Shown here: positions 14,195 to 22,057 of the stretch, one piece after another
How the letters are laid out: each line of letters begins with the position of its first letter
Numbering within the stretch: position 1 is the first letter of the stretch
From: Prosthecobacter sp.
Lineage (GTDB): Bacteria > Verrucomicrobiota > Verrucomicrobiia > Verrucomicrobiales > Verrucomicrobiaceae
Assembly: GCF_014879935.1 (NCBI RefSeq)
Contig: NZ_JACSRD010000160.1
Location: 1-64,000 of the forward strand
DNA length: 64,000 nt
Direction: 5' to 3'
The notes under the pieces: model-generated
What the model was told of the DNA's origin: nothing
Seen by the model: only the letters and a program-made list of their open reading frames with translations
Databases searched by the model: none
Program-made: the position numbers and the translations under genes

Positions 14195-16603
14195 TCATGG
14201 AGTGCGCTTGGCACCGGGCTGGGATCTCGCATTTTTCCTCATGGACTCGACGAGTTCATCGACCTGCTTCAGTTGCTCCGGAGTGGCTTTGACGATGAGC
14301 GCGCGTTCTCCCACATGCAGGGAGATGTCCGAATCGCCGCCCAGTTTCCTGACTTGCTCCAGCAGATCGCGCAGATCGGCATATTTGAGCGTGGCCGCGC
14401 TTCCGCTGTTGGTGAAGTCCAGCGAGTAACTGCGGACGGAGGTTTCGTTCCTGGCGGGAGATGCCCCGGCATACCCTTTCATGGCCGCGATCATCCTGGC
14501 TATGATCATGTGCTCCTCCAGGGTCGCTTTGATGATCAGCAGTTTCGATGCTGAATTCAGTGTGAACTCCGGCAGGCGGGTTGTTCCAGGAAACGCCTTC
14601 CGCAGGGCATGTTCGATCACGGCACGGAAACCATCCAGCCAGGCAGAGTCATTTTGGGAGCCTGTGAGGGCAAAATCGACTGCGTAGGACTGCTCAAATG
14701 TCCTCGCTGGTTCCTGCGGAGGGTTGCGATTGGAGGCATTGATCGTCTTTTCGCCTCCGCCGATCGTTTTGAACGGGTTTGATGTCTCCAGCCGGACGGC
14801 AACAGGGACAGGCTGGCCTTGCTCCGGTCGGAACTCGCCGATGACATACGCTCCATCGGAGCCGGCTGTGGGCGTGCCGGGATGAAAGGCCAGTTTGCCA
14901 GACAACGGGCCAGTCGGACCATCCAGTTGATAGGTCCAGCGGATGCCACGTCTGGGTGAGATGCTCCAGCGCACACCGGGCTCGAAACCGCCCGAGGTGA
15001 GCGTGACATCGAACATGGCGTCGAGATAGAGTGCCTTCGGCGTCCAGCGTTCCGGCGCATTTCCGAAGAGGAAGACGAGACCCGCATCTTTGGAGCCATG
15101 TGCCAGGACAGTCGCCTGCTCAGTGGTGATATCCACTCGTCCGATCTCGGAAGCAGTGACTTTGCCGGCGGCCGGCGGCAGCCGGGTGATGAGCGGCAAC
15201 ACAGCCCACAGCGCAGTGACGGCAAGCATGGCGACCAAAAGGACCGCGAGCAGCAAAAGGCATCTGCCGCGGCTCCATGGCTGGACTGAGATCGCGAGGT
15301 TCAAGCGGCGGCGCACGTTGACCCGACTCAGCAGCAGGACTGCAGCGATCATGGCAGCAAAGATTCCGCAGAGAAAGGCGGGCGAGCGGAAATTCCACGC
15401 CAGCGCACGCACGATGCGGTCCGGCCCGACGTGCTGGGGATAGACGATGAGCCACGGACTCGATAGGCCGATGGTGAAGGTCGATTGCGTGTTGTTGCCC
15501 AGGCGGGTGACATGGGGTGCGGCGAAGTTCAGCAGCAGAATCACGAATGCAGCGCCAAGAACCGATCTCAGCCAGAGAGGAAGCGCATGGCTCGCTCGGA
15601 ACGGATCACGTTCTGCCCTTTGAGAGGCGGCTCCTGATTTCCCGTTCTCCGCCGCCGCCGCCTCCACCTGCGTGCGAAACTCTGCCGCTGTGGCGAAGCG
15701 CAGCCCCGGTGTCTTCTCCAGCGCCTTCAGCACGATCTCATCAATGCGGATGTCCACCTGCACGCGTTTCGAGGGCGGGGTGATGTTTTCCCTGGGCCGC
15801 TCGCCGGTGAGCATCTCGTAAAGCACGACGCCGAGGCTGTAGATGTCGGCACGGTGGTCGGCTGTGCCGTTGGCCTGCTCCGGCGCGGCGTAATCGGGGG
15901 TGCCTTGAGGCAGTGAGGCAGCCACTCCTGTCTGCTCTGTCTGCGAACAAACAAGCGTGTCTGTTTCACGATGGACGATTTTCGCGATGCCGAAGTCGGC
16001 GATCTTCACCACGCCTGCTTTGTCGATGAGCAGGTTCTCGGGCTTGATGTCACGGTGCACGATGCCGTGGTCGTGGGCGCATTGCAGTGCCTCGCACACC
16101 GGCGGAACGATGCTGAGCGCCTCCTTGGGCGTGAGGCGTTTGGTTTGCAGAAGCTGGCGGAGGTTCACGCCGTCCACGAACTCCATCAGGAGGTAGTAGA
16201 AGCCGCCAGTCTGCCCGTGATCGTAGATCGTGACAATGTTCGGGTGGCTCAGTGCGGCGAGCGTCTGCGCCTCCTTTTCAAACCGCACGGCAAACTGCGG
16301 ATCGTCCGCACGCTCGGGCGCGAGCAGTTTGAGCGCCACGAGCCTGTTCAGCGACTTCTGCCGTGCCTTGTAAACCACGCCCATGCCACCGCGACCCAGG
16401 CACTCGATGATTTCGAGCTGCGGGAAGTGCGGGGCGAGTCCTTCGGGTGTGAGCGGCGGCAAAGCAGCGGCAGCGGCATCGCCGGGCTGCGTCGGCTCGA
16501 TGATCTGAGCCATCAAGCAGCGCGGGCAGTGGCTCTCCGGCACATCGGCTGGCAGGGCGGAGCCGCAGTGTGGGCAGGTTCTGACAGCCGATGAAGTGCT
16601 CAT
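14195..16603 (-). CDS. Membrane Ser/Thr protein kinase with zinc ribbon and periplasmic repeats
   Basis: About 802 residues from ATG 16603. A two-Cys-pair zinc ribbon (CPHCG...CPRC, residues 10-29) opens the protein. The kinase domain follows with LGRGGMGVVYKA (69-80), Lys92, HRDIKPEN (183-190) and DFG (203-205), so it appears catalytically complete. Three hydrophobic segments follow: LRSVLGAAFVILLLNFAAP, FLCGIFAAMIAAVLLL and GRCLLLLAVLLVAMLAVTAL. The C-terminal third is extracytoplasmic and carries two secretin-N-domain-like repeats (LLIIKATLEEH and ALIVKATPEQLKQ). It lies 44 bp downstream of an ECF sigma gene, an arrangement common in Verrucomicrobiota and Planctomycetota, suggesting kinase-sigma signalling. 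Confidence 0.9.
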   Translation of the reverse strand: MSTSSAVRTCPHCGSALPADVPESHCPRCLMAQIIEPTQPGDAAAAALPPLTPEGLAPHFPQLEIIECLGRGGMGVVYKARQKSLNRLVALKLLAPERADDPQFAVRFEKEAQTLAALSHPNIVTIYDHGQTGGFYYLLMEFVDGVNLRQLLQTKRLTPKEALSIVPPVCEALQCAHDHGIVHRDIKPENLLIDKAGVVKIADFGIAKIVHRETDTLVCSQTEQTGVAASLPQGTPDYAAPEQANGTADHRADIYSLGVVLYEMLTGERPRENITPPSKRVQVDIRIDEIVLKALEKTPGLRFATAAEFRTQVEAAAAENGKSGAASQRAERDPFRASHALPLWLRSVLGAAFVILLLNFAAPHVTRLGNNTQSTFTIGLSSPWLIVYPQHVGPDRIVRALAWNFRSPAFLCGIFAAMIAAVLLLSRVNVRRRLNLAISVQPWSRGRCLLLLAVLLVAMLAVTALWAVLPLITRLPPAAGKVTASEIGRVDITTEQATVLAHGSKDAGLVFLFGNAPERWTPKALYLDAMFDVTLTSGGFEPGVRWSISPRRGIRWTYQLDGPTGPLSGKLAFHPGTPTAGSDGAYVIGEFRPEQGQPVPVAVRLETSNPFKTIGGGEKTINASNRNPPQEPARTFEQSYAVDFALTGSQNDSAWLDGFRAVIEHALRKAFPGTTRLPEFTLNSASKLLIIKATLEEHMIIARMIAAMKGYAGASPARNETSVRSYSLDFTNSGSAATLKYADLRDLLEQVRKLGGDSDISLHVGERALIVKATPEQLKQVDELVESMRKNARSQPGAKRTP

Positions 16604-16647
16604 GGCAGTAAACTGACGCGCCCCGGCCGAAAACCGAACAAAGTTTT

Positions 16648-17376
16648 TTATCTCCCCAGCGCGGTGAACAGGGTCTCCATCTCCTCTTGCACGGCGGCCG
16701 GGTCTTCCAGCGTGCCCGCCACTTCGGATTTCACATGCTGCCGCAGGCGCTTTTTCAAGCGGCTCACTGCCATGCGGAAGGCGTCGAAACTCATGCCACA
16801 CGAGGCAGCCAGCGCGGCCTGGTCGCCGTGGCTGGCGTGCCCGTTCAAGATGCCGCTCACGGCGTCAAAGAAGGCCCCGCGTCCTTCGCCCGCGCATTCT
16901 GTCCTCAATGCGTCCATGCCGCGTGCGATCACCGTCATGGCCCACTGCCGGTCAAACTCAACATCTGGCGAAGGCTGCCGCGCATCGGGCACCGCGGCAG
17001 CCTCCTCATCGTCCAGCGACACCGGCGCCATTCCGCCGCCTCGCTTCATCCGCCCCGCGGCCTGTCGCTGATGGGCGACGAAGTGTTTGACCGCACCGAG
17101 CAGATAGGACCGGAAGCGACCACGCTCACGCTCCGCCGTCTTGATGGTGCCGCCGCCAAGCATCTCCGCAAAGAACGCATGGCTCATCTCCCGCGCCGCA
17201 TCCGCATCCCGGAACACACTGCGAAGATAGGCGACGACGGGCTCATAATAAGCATCGCAAAGGTCCGCCAGTGCCCTGCGCCCGTCCTCCGAGTCCGCCT
17301 TGGCCAGACACACGCGCGTCCACCGGGTGGTGTGAAACGGGGCTGCGTGGAGAGTTGGGGGAGAGGCCGTTGTCAT
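16648..17376 (-). CDS. ECF-type RNA polymerase sigma factor paired with the kinase
   Basis: About 242 residues from ATG 17376 (an in-frame ATG at 17406 is the alternative; neither has a strong ribosome site). FHTTRWTRV at the N-terminus is typical of the large ECF group found with Ser/Thr kinases. Region 2 spans LADLCDAYYEPVVAYLRSVF and DAAREMSHAFFAEML; region 4 is ALAASCGMSFDAFRMAVSRL plus KKRLRQHV. No anti-sigma gene is next to it; the adjacent kinase may regulate it. Immediately upstream is the truncated ceramidase duplicate, so the original promoter region may have been altered by that event. Confidence 0.85.
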   Translation of the reverse strand: MTTASPPTLHAAPFHTTRWTRVCLAKADSEDGRRALADLCDAYYEPVVAYLRSVFRDADAAREMSHAFFAEMLGGGTIKTAERERGRFRSYLLGAVKHFVAHQRQAAGRMKRGGGMAPVSLDDEEAAAVPDARQPSPDVEFDRQWAMTVIARGMDALRTECAGEGRGAFFDAVSGILNGHASHGDQAALAASCGMSFDAFRMAVSRLKKRLRQHVKSEVAGTLEDPAAVQEEMETLFTALGR

Positions 17377-17518
17377 CGTCGCGGGATCATGCTGCCACAG
17401 TTCCATGACGTTTTGGAAGGGAAAGGTGACACCCGGAAGTGTGCTCCACTTTTTCCCCGAATGAAGACGGTGGAACCGGGCATGACGTTCGTGTTCGGAA
17501 GATGAAATCGGCGAAAAC

Positions 17519-17763
17519 CCATTCGCAGACGACGAACGCCAGCTTCGCCTGTTCGTCTTCGAGAGCGGGACAGCCTGCAGGCAACTCGTCATGGACATGC
17601 GTCAATGGCACTGGTTCGTTGGAATGGCAGAGTCAGCGCCGATAGGCGGTGCGATGTTACTCGTGGCCACCAGCGCACGAGTAACCGGTGTCGGGGCGAC
17701 AAGATCTAGCGACGCGAGTGCCTGACAAAGGCTGGTGAGAAGGAGCAGAGGTTGGGAGCGCAT
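17519..17763 (-). pseudogene. Truncated, frameshifted copy of the ceramidase-like gene
   Basis: From ATG 17763 the peptide MRSQPLLLLTSLCQALASLD closely matches MRTQPLLLLTSLCLALIPLD of the gene at 8765-10231. The match continues through ATSNIAPPIGA, then a frameshift leads to THVHDELPAGCPALEDEQAK and LAFVVCEW (functional copy: THVHDDLHARCLVLDDGQAK, LALVVCDL). Homology stops near 17519. Upstream DNA is also shared (GCAACTTGCGGC). It is a remnant of a segmental duplication. Confidence 0.75.
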
Positions 17764-17843
17764 GTTTGTCCTGTGACTGGCAGACATAATGGCAACTTGC
17801 GGCGCGTCATCGTGGCTTTGGGCGAATGTCTGCGACCAGACCC

Positions 17844-17899
17844 GTAGTTTGGCTCCGTGGTTATTGTCAATGGCAAGTGGTAGCTAAACTCCGTGTTAC
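17844..17899 (+). promoter_or_regulatory. Two operator-like boxes at the controller gene start
   Basis: Box 1 (17844-17863) is GTAGTTTGGCTCCGTGGTTA; box 2 (17880-17899) is GTAGCTAAACTCCGTGTTAC, 36 bp apart. Both share GTAG(T/C)T(T/A)xxCTCCGTG. A third copy precedes the methyltransferase gene. The central CTCCGTG resembles the TCCGTG core of known restriction controller (C-box) operators. The GTG start of the controller lies inside box 2, which would suit autorepression and perhaps leaderless translation. Confidence 0.55.
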
Positions 17900-18114
17900 A
17901 AAAGAAGCTCGGACAACGAATCGCCGCGTTGCGGAAGAAGCAGGGACTCACCCAGGAGGCTCTGGCAGAGGTGATTGGATGCTCAGTTGAGTTCATCAGT
18001 CTGGTCGAGCGCGGTGTGAATGCGCCCGCGGTGGCTGGACTTCAGGGCTTCGCAGATGCCCTGAAAGTGGAGGTTCGTGATCTGTTCACCTTCGAGGCGA
18101 AGAAACCCAAATGA
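17893..18114 (+). CDS. XRE-family controller (C) protein of a restriction-modification system
   Basis: A 73-residue helix-turn-helix protein: LGQRIAALRKKQGLTQEALA, EVIGCSVEFISLVERGVNAP. Size and position fit restriction-modification C proteins, which bind boxes at their own promoter and delay endonuclease expression until methylation is established. Its stop overlaps the nuclease ATG (ATGA at 18111-18114), so both are translated together. GTG 17893 is the only reasonable start; no Shine-Dalgarno is visible, consistent with leaderless translation. Confidence 0.8.
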   Translation: MLQKKLGQRIAALRKKQGLTQEALAEVIGCSVEFISLVERGVNAPAVAGLQGFADALKVEVRDLFTFEAKKPK

Positions 18115-19016
18115 ATACCGCTTACCTTGCCAAATTGAGAGATACCGTGCCTGGAGTCATCGCGACTTTGGAGCGTAAGGGAATTGAAGCGCGGCATCTG
18201 GGGTTCGGCGGCGAAGGCAATCCACCTGCAAAGAAAATCACGGCGCCTACTGATGCGCGTTCGGAGTTCCTGGCGAATCGAGCGATGGGAGATTGGGCGG
18301 AGCACTGCTTGGCTCGCTCACTTCGTTGTGTGTTCCCGGACTTCAAGATCGTGCAGTATGGAAACACGGACCGGATTGCAGCCGGCCACCCTGACTTTAA
18401 GGCGAGGTATCTCGCAGGCATCGAGGAAACACGACGTTTCGGCAAGCGGCCCGACTTGCTTCTCTTGGCAGGCAATGTTGCCGCTCCAGACGATATTTCA
18501 GAACTGAGCCATGCTGACAGTGACGCCTTCGTGAATCAGGGGATCGCATCCATCGAAGTGCGCTCCAGCAAATTCGAGGCGCTGACCTACATGCGAGTTC
18601 GTCAACTGCAGCGTGAGGCTGGCAACAAGGCCGCACGCGAGACGCCGAGCTTCACTGTGAAGGTGGAAGACCTCATCATCGTGTATCGCTGGCTGGAGCG
18701 TTATGGCGTGGTGCAAAGCTACTGTCAGGTGTTCTTCGATTCGATCTTCGCCATCAACTTCCTCGACATCTTTTCCATCATCTCCAGCGGCTCTGGTTTC
18801 ACAATCGAAACACCCGCCAAGAGCCAGGAGAAGGCTACGATCATGATCCCGATCACTTGCGGTGCCAAGATCGGCACAGCTATGGAACTGCCTCGTTTTG
18901 AGGCCGAGCACCGTGTCACTGAACTGGGGCGGCACGACGCTTTCGTGGTGCCGACTGGCGGAGGTTTCTCGCTCGACGCTGAAGCGACCCGGCGGGTGCT
19001 TCTGCCTGCTGTGTAG
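18111..19016 (+). CDS. Type II restriction endonuclease, AccI-like
   Basis: A 301-residue protein with PD-(D/E)xK-type features: RPDLLLLAG, then after a loop GIASIEVRSS, giving PD...E-x-R in place of E-x-K. The following FTVKVEDLIIVYRWLERYGV, QVFFDSIFAINFLDIFSIIS and PAKSQEKATIMIPI resemble the conserved second half of AccI-family enzymes as I recall them. AccI cuts GTMKAC; whether this enzyme shares that site is untested. It is translationally coupled to the C gene and overlaps the convergent methyltransferase by about 101 bp at the 3' end. The frame is intact, so it is probably active. Confidence 0.7.
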   Translation: MNTAYLAKLRDTVPGVIATLERKGIEARHLGFGGEGNPPAKKITAPTDARSEFLANRAMGDWAEHCLARSLRCVFPDFKIVQYGNTDRIAAGHPDFKARYLAGIEETRRFGKRPDLLLLAGNVAAPDDISELSHADSDAFVNQGIASIEVRSSKFEALTYMRVRQLQREAGNKAARETPSFTVKVEDLIIVYRWLERYGVVQSYCQVFFDSIFAINFLDIFSIISSGSGFTIETPAKSQEKATIMIPITCGAKIGTAMELPRFEAEHRVTELGRHDAFVVPTGGGFSLDAEATRRVLLPAV

Positions 19017-20661
19017 CCACGGCGGGATTGATTACGGGCAAGCCTAGAAGCTCTGCAACCATCTGGTCCATGATTCGACGACGTTCGTCATCTGGCACTG
19101 ACTCAAGCTCGATCAGACGAGCGGTGAGCTGTTTTGCCTGTTCCATCGTTTGCGCAGGCAATGTCGGGCAAGGCATGGCTTCCACATCCTTTGGTTCAAG
19201 CTTGTTCAAACCGTCGCCATAGAAGCGGTTCACTTGAGAGAAGGCGATACGGCCCCATGAGCTGTTGAGAAACAAGACGAGCAAAGGCGCAAGACCGATG
19301 TGGCCGTCGCGAGCATACAGACCGTGGAAACAAGTTAGATTCTTCGCTCCCGAGGTGTTGAGGATGAACTTTACGGTCTCACGCGAGAACACAGCAACCC
19401 ACACATCTGCCACAGCACGGTTCTCAGGCTGATACCAAACAGGACGATGGCTTGGCAGATGTCGCTCATGAATCCCAAGCTCTTGACCCACGCGAAGATA
19501 GGAGTCGAGTTCAGCCCCATTCGACCGCGGACTGAGCAGGAAGCATCTCCGATCAGAGTTTGCCAATTGGGCCAGCTTGTGAACAGTGAAAACAAGACCA
19601 TCGGCATCGGTCGCCTTTGTAATGCAAGGCTCAATGTGCTCTTGCGACAGCCGATGCTCGTGCAGAAGCGATTCGTTAAGGCAGAAGAAGTCGTTGGCCC
19701 CCGTCGCGATGCCTCGCCGACACTGAAAGTAATCGCCAATCTTTTGAGTCAAATGATGTGCATGATTCGAGGGCCCGTCCTTCAGCAGGGCGTTCAGCCA
19801 CTTCTCGTGTGGATCGAAGGTGCGCAGATCGTGAATGGCATGAGTGGATGCCTTCACTGGTTCTCCAAGCAGCTCGCCAACGAAATCCACCGCCGCTTCA
19901 AGCGACGATGCCTTGATGGCTTTGATGGGGCGGTCTTTAGCGCCACCACGCTCCAGAAAAATGATCGAGCTGGTCGTCAGCGCATCGGCAAACAAGTTCA
20001 ACTCCGGCGCAAAGACAACCACACCCGCAGGACGCATTTCGTTGAGCAATTGCTCTTTGATCTCCTCTCCGAAGTTCGCGTTCATGAACTCCGCCGGCAG
20101 CAGCACCGCTGCCCGACCACCGGACGCCAAGTCGTCCCAAATCTTGAGCAGAAAAATCGCATATAGGTTCGTCAGCCGATCCAGTGGCACACCGAATCGC
20201 TCATCAAAGTAACGCCACTCGGCTTCCGAGTATTCAAGTCGCTGTGACTTCACATAAGGCGGATTGGCAATGATGCCCGAGAACTGCCCCGAATCGGCGA
20301 ACAGGTAATCCGCAAGAATCAGCTTTGTGCCGTGCGGTGCCGTGTGTCTTGCCTGCTGAAAGGTATCCTCATCCCGCTCCACGCCCACCATCTTGGCGCC
20401 TTCATGAAGGTCAGCACAAGCATGGAGCAAGTTTCCCAACCCCGCCGCCGGATCGAGCACGATTTCCGGCTCGGAGGACATCACCCACCGGGCCATGAGC
20501 GCGGCTACGGCAGGAGGCGTCGGCACTTGGCCCAGTCGTTTCGTCTCCCGCTGCCACAATTCGCTCGAAGCCACCTCACAAGCCGACCCGGCCGCAAACT
20601 CGACCCGTCCTGGGTCGAGATACAGCGAGAGAAATGTCTGGCCTTCTTGGAGCTTCATCAT
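18916..20661 (-). CDS. N6-adenine DNA methyltransferase of the restriction-modification system
   Basis: A 581-residue gamma-type N6-adenine methyltransferase. The SAM-binding motif I is VLDPAAGLGNLLHACADL; motif IV is the catalytic NPPY in GIIANPPYVKSQ; further motifs include FLLKIWDDLASGGRAAVLLP. The C-terminal half is a target recognition domain (FQCRRGIATGANDFFCLN; FYGDGLNKLEPKDVEAMPCP), ending in a basic tail (RRARNLRQSAPRKRRAAP). It protects the host from the convergent nuclease. ATG 20661 (or 20658) lies seven bases from a copy of the box found at the C gene, so C-protein control is likely. Its last 101 bp overlap the nuclease coding end. Confidence 0.9.
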   Translation of the reverse strand: MMKLQEGQTFLSLYLDPGRVEFAAGSACEVASSELWQRETKRLGQVPTPPAVAALMARWVMSSEPEIVLDPAAGLGNLLHACADLHEGAKMVGVERDEDTFQQARHTAPHGTKLILADYLFADSGQFSGIIANPPYVKSQRLEYSEAEWRYFDERFGVPLDRLTNLYAIFLLKIWDDLASGGRAAVLLPAEFMNANFGEEIKEQLLNEMRPAGVVVFAPELNLFADALTTSSIIFLERGGAKDRPIKAIKASSLEAAVDFVGELLGEPVKASTHAIHDLRTFDPHEKWLNALLKDGPSNHAHHLTQKIGDYFQCRRGIATGANDFFCLNESLLHEHRLSQEHIEPCITKATDADGLVFTVHKLAQLANSDRRCFLLSPRSNGAELDSYLRVGQELGIHERHLPSHRPVWYQPENRAVADVWVAVFSRETVKFILNTSGAKNLTCFHGLYARDGHIGLAPLLVLFLNSSWGRIAFSQVNRFYGDGLNKLEPKDVEAMPCPTLPAQTMEQAKQLTARLIELESVPDDERRRIMDQMVAELLGLPVINPAVATQQAEAPAGSLQRRARNLRQSAPRKRRAAPVQ

Positions 20662-20667
20662 GGGTTA

Positions 20668-20687
20668 GCTACACGGAGTTAAACTAC
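20668..20687 (-). promoter_or_regulatory. Operator-like box upstream of the methyltransferase
   Basis: Minus-strand sequence GTAGTTTAACTCCGTGTAGC lies just before the methyltransferase ATG. Aligned with box 2 of the controller gene it matches at most positions, including AACTCCGTGT. The copies read into their respective genes, so a shared regulator, most simply the C protein, is the likely reason for conservation. Confidence 0.55.
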
Positions 20688-20710
20688 GAGTCAAGGGCCT
20701 GGAGCTGGCC

Positions 20711-22006
20711 TCACGGCACCATCGTGATGTCCTTCCGCAGTTTCAGGCGGCCGAGCTTGTGTTCGCCGATGAGCCAGACTTGCAGCTTGCCGGGCTTTTG
20801 GAGCAGATTCGCGGGAATGGTGAGTGATCCGGTGCGGCGTTGCTCGTCGGTGAGGAAGAGTGGATGGCGGCCATAGCTGTCGGCCTCGTTCCAAAGGTAG
20901 ATGACGATGGGTTTGATGTTCTCCGTGCTGAAATGGACCTGCCAGCCGCCCTTCATCGACACTTTGTCCTTCGGCAGCGTGAGCTGGAGATCACACACGG
21001 CGAACTCACATGCCTGACTGGGCTTTCCATCGCGATGAATGACCTGCGCGGTGTAATCGCCGCAGGTGTCCAAGGTGCGCTCATGCACGCCGGGACCTTC
21101 GAGTGCGATTTCCTCCACCACCTGGTTGCCGCGACGGATGACGAGCGACTTCACACCGAGCTGATCGCGATCCATGACGTTGAACTTCACGGGCTTTCCC
21201 TTCTGATACGGCACCCAGTCGCCGAGATCGAGGAGCAGGGAGCGATTGATCGTCGGCTTCACAGCGTCGGCCTCGTAGTTCGGGAAAAGCAACGGTTCGG
21301 AGCGATTCGCGCCGCGCCAAGCCTCGCGATCCGTGATGCGAAAGAGCTGCTTGTTGCGCGAGGCGAGATGCGAGTTGAAGGCGGCGGCGCTGCGCTCCGT
21401 CGTGGCGGTGGTCGGCGGGCGGCTTTCCTCCACGCGCACGGAGATCACGCGACCAGCGGCATCCTTGGTGACCGCTGTGACCATCTCCACATGCGAGCCG
21501 GAGGTCGCAGTGGCATGCGGCGTGTAGATCACATCACCCGCCTGCGCGGCGTCCGCAGACTGCGGCTCGACCAACCGGATGCCGTCGCTGATTTGCGGAC
21601 CATAGCGGCGGCTCACCTCCCAGATCCCGCAGCCCAGCGCGTAACTGGTGTAGGCGGAGCAAACGCTGCCGTAATAAGCGGCGGCGTTCGAGACCTTGCC
21701 TGTGAGGTTCTCCGTGTAGAGCACGCTCTGCGGATTCTCCACCGCCGCGAGAAACGTGCGCACTCCGATGTCAAAACCGATGTAGCGCCCCTCCGACCGC
21801 ACGCTGGAGTAAGGCACACCGACGTTCTCCTTCCCCACTTCAAAGAACCCGCCCTTCCGGTTCGGCATCGTGCCCGCGACCGGCGTCCATCGCACCTGGG
21901 AGAGAATGCGGGCGCGATCCACCGTGCTTTGCAGCACCGCATCGGATGAAGATGGCTCAGCCGCATGCAGCACGCTGACGACGAACAGGAAGAGGACCGT
22001 TTTCAT
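20711..22006 (-). CDS. Secreted NlpC/P60- or CHAP-like Cys hydrolase candidate
   Basis: A 431-residue protein with signal peptide (MKTVLFLFVVSVLHAAE). A papain-like catalytic set can be traced: VCSAYTSYALGC with the likely nucleophile Cys, AGDVIYTPH as in NlpC/P60 and CHAP domains, and SGSHVEMVTAVTKD with the likely catalytic His. The C-terminal half is beta-rich, with LGDWVPYQKGKPVKFNVMD and LQVWLIGEHKLGRL, and resembles Ig-like or jelly-roll modules. The target may be peptidoglycan or a secreted peptide. The family was not recognised precisely; activity is inferred from motif order only. The DNA between this gene and the methyltransferase marks the right boundary of the restriction-modification cassette. 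Confidence 0.55.
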   Translation of the reverse strand: MKTVLFLFVVSVLHAAEPSSSDAVLQSTVDRARILSQVRWTPVAGTMPNRKGGFFEVGKENVGVPYSSVRSEGRYIGFDIGVRTFLAAVENPQSVLYTENLTGKVSNAAAYYGSVCSAYTSYALGCGIWEVSRRYGPQISDGIRLVEPQSADAAQAGDVIYTPHATATSGSHVEMVTAVTKDAAGRVISVRVEESRPPTTATTERSAAAFNSHLASRNKQLFRITDREAWRGANRSEPLLFPNYEADAVKPTINRSLLLDLGDWVPYQKGKPVKFNVMDRDQLGVKSLVIRRGNQVVEEIALEGPGVHERTLDTCGDYTAQVIHRDGKPSQACEFAVCDLQLTLPKDKVSMKGGWQVHFSTENIKPIVIYLWNEADSYGRHPLFLTDEQRRTGSLTIPANLLQKPGKLQVWLIGEHKLGRLKLRKDITMVP

Positions 22007-22057
22007 GAGTTGGAGTGCAGGCTTTAGCCGTGGTTTGGGAGGAAAGGATCAGATCGG

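Noticed and set aside
20668-20687. Interpreting the shared GTAG...CTCCGTG boxes as terminal repeats of a mobile cassette
   Set aside because: They point inward at the start codons of C and M genes and one is doubled at the C gene, which fits operators better; kept as an alternative only.
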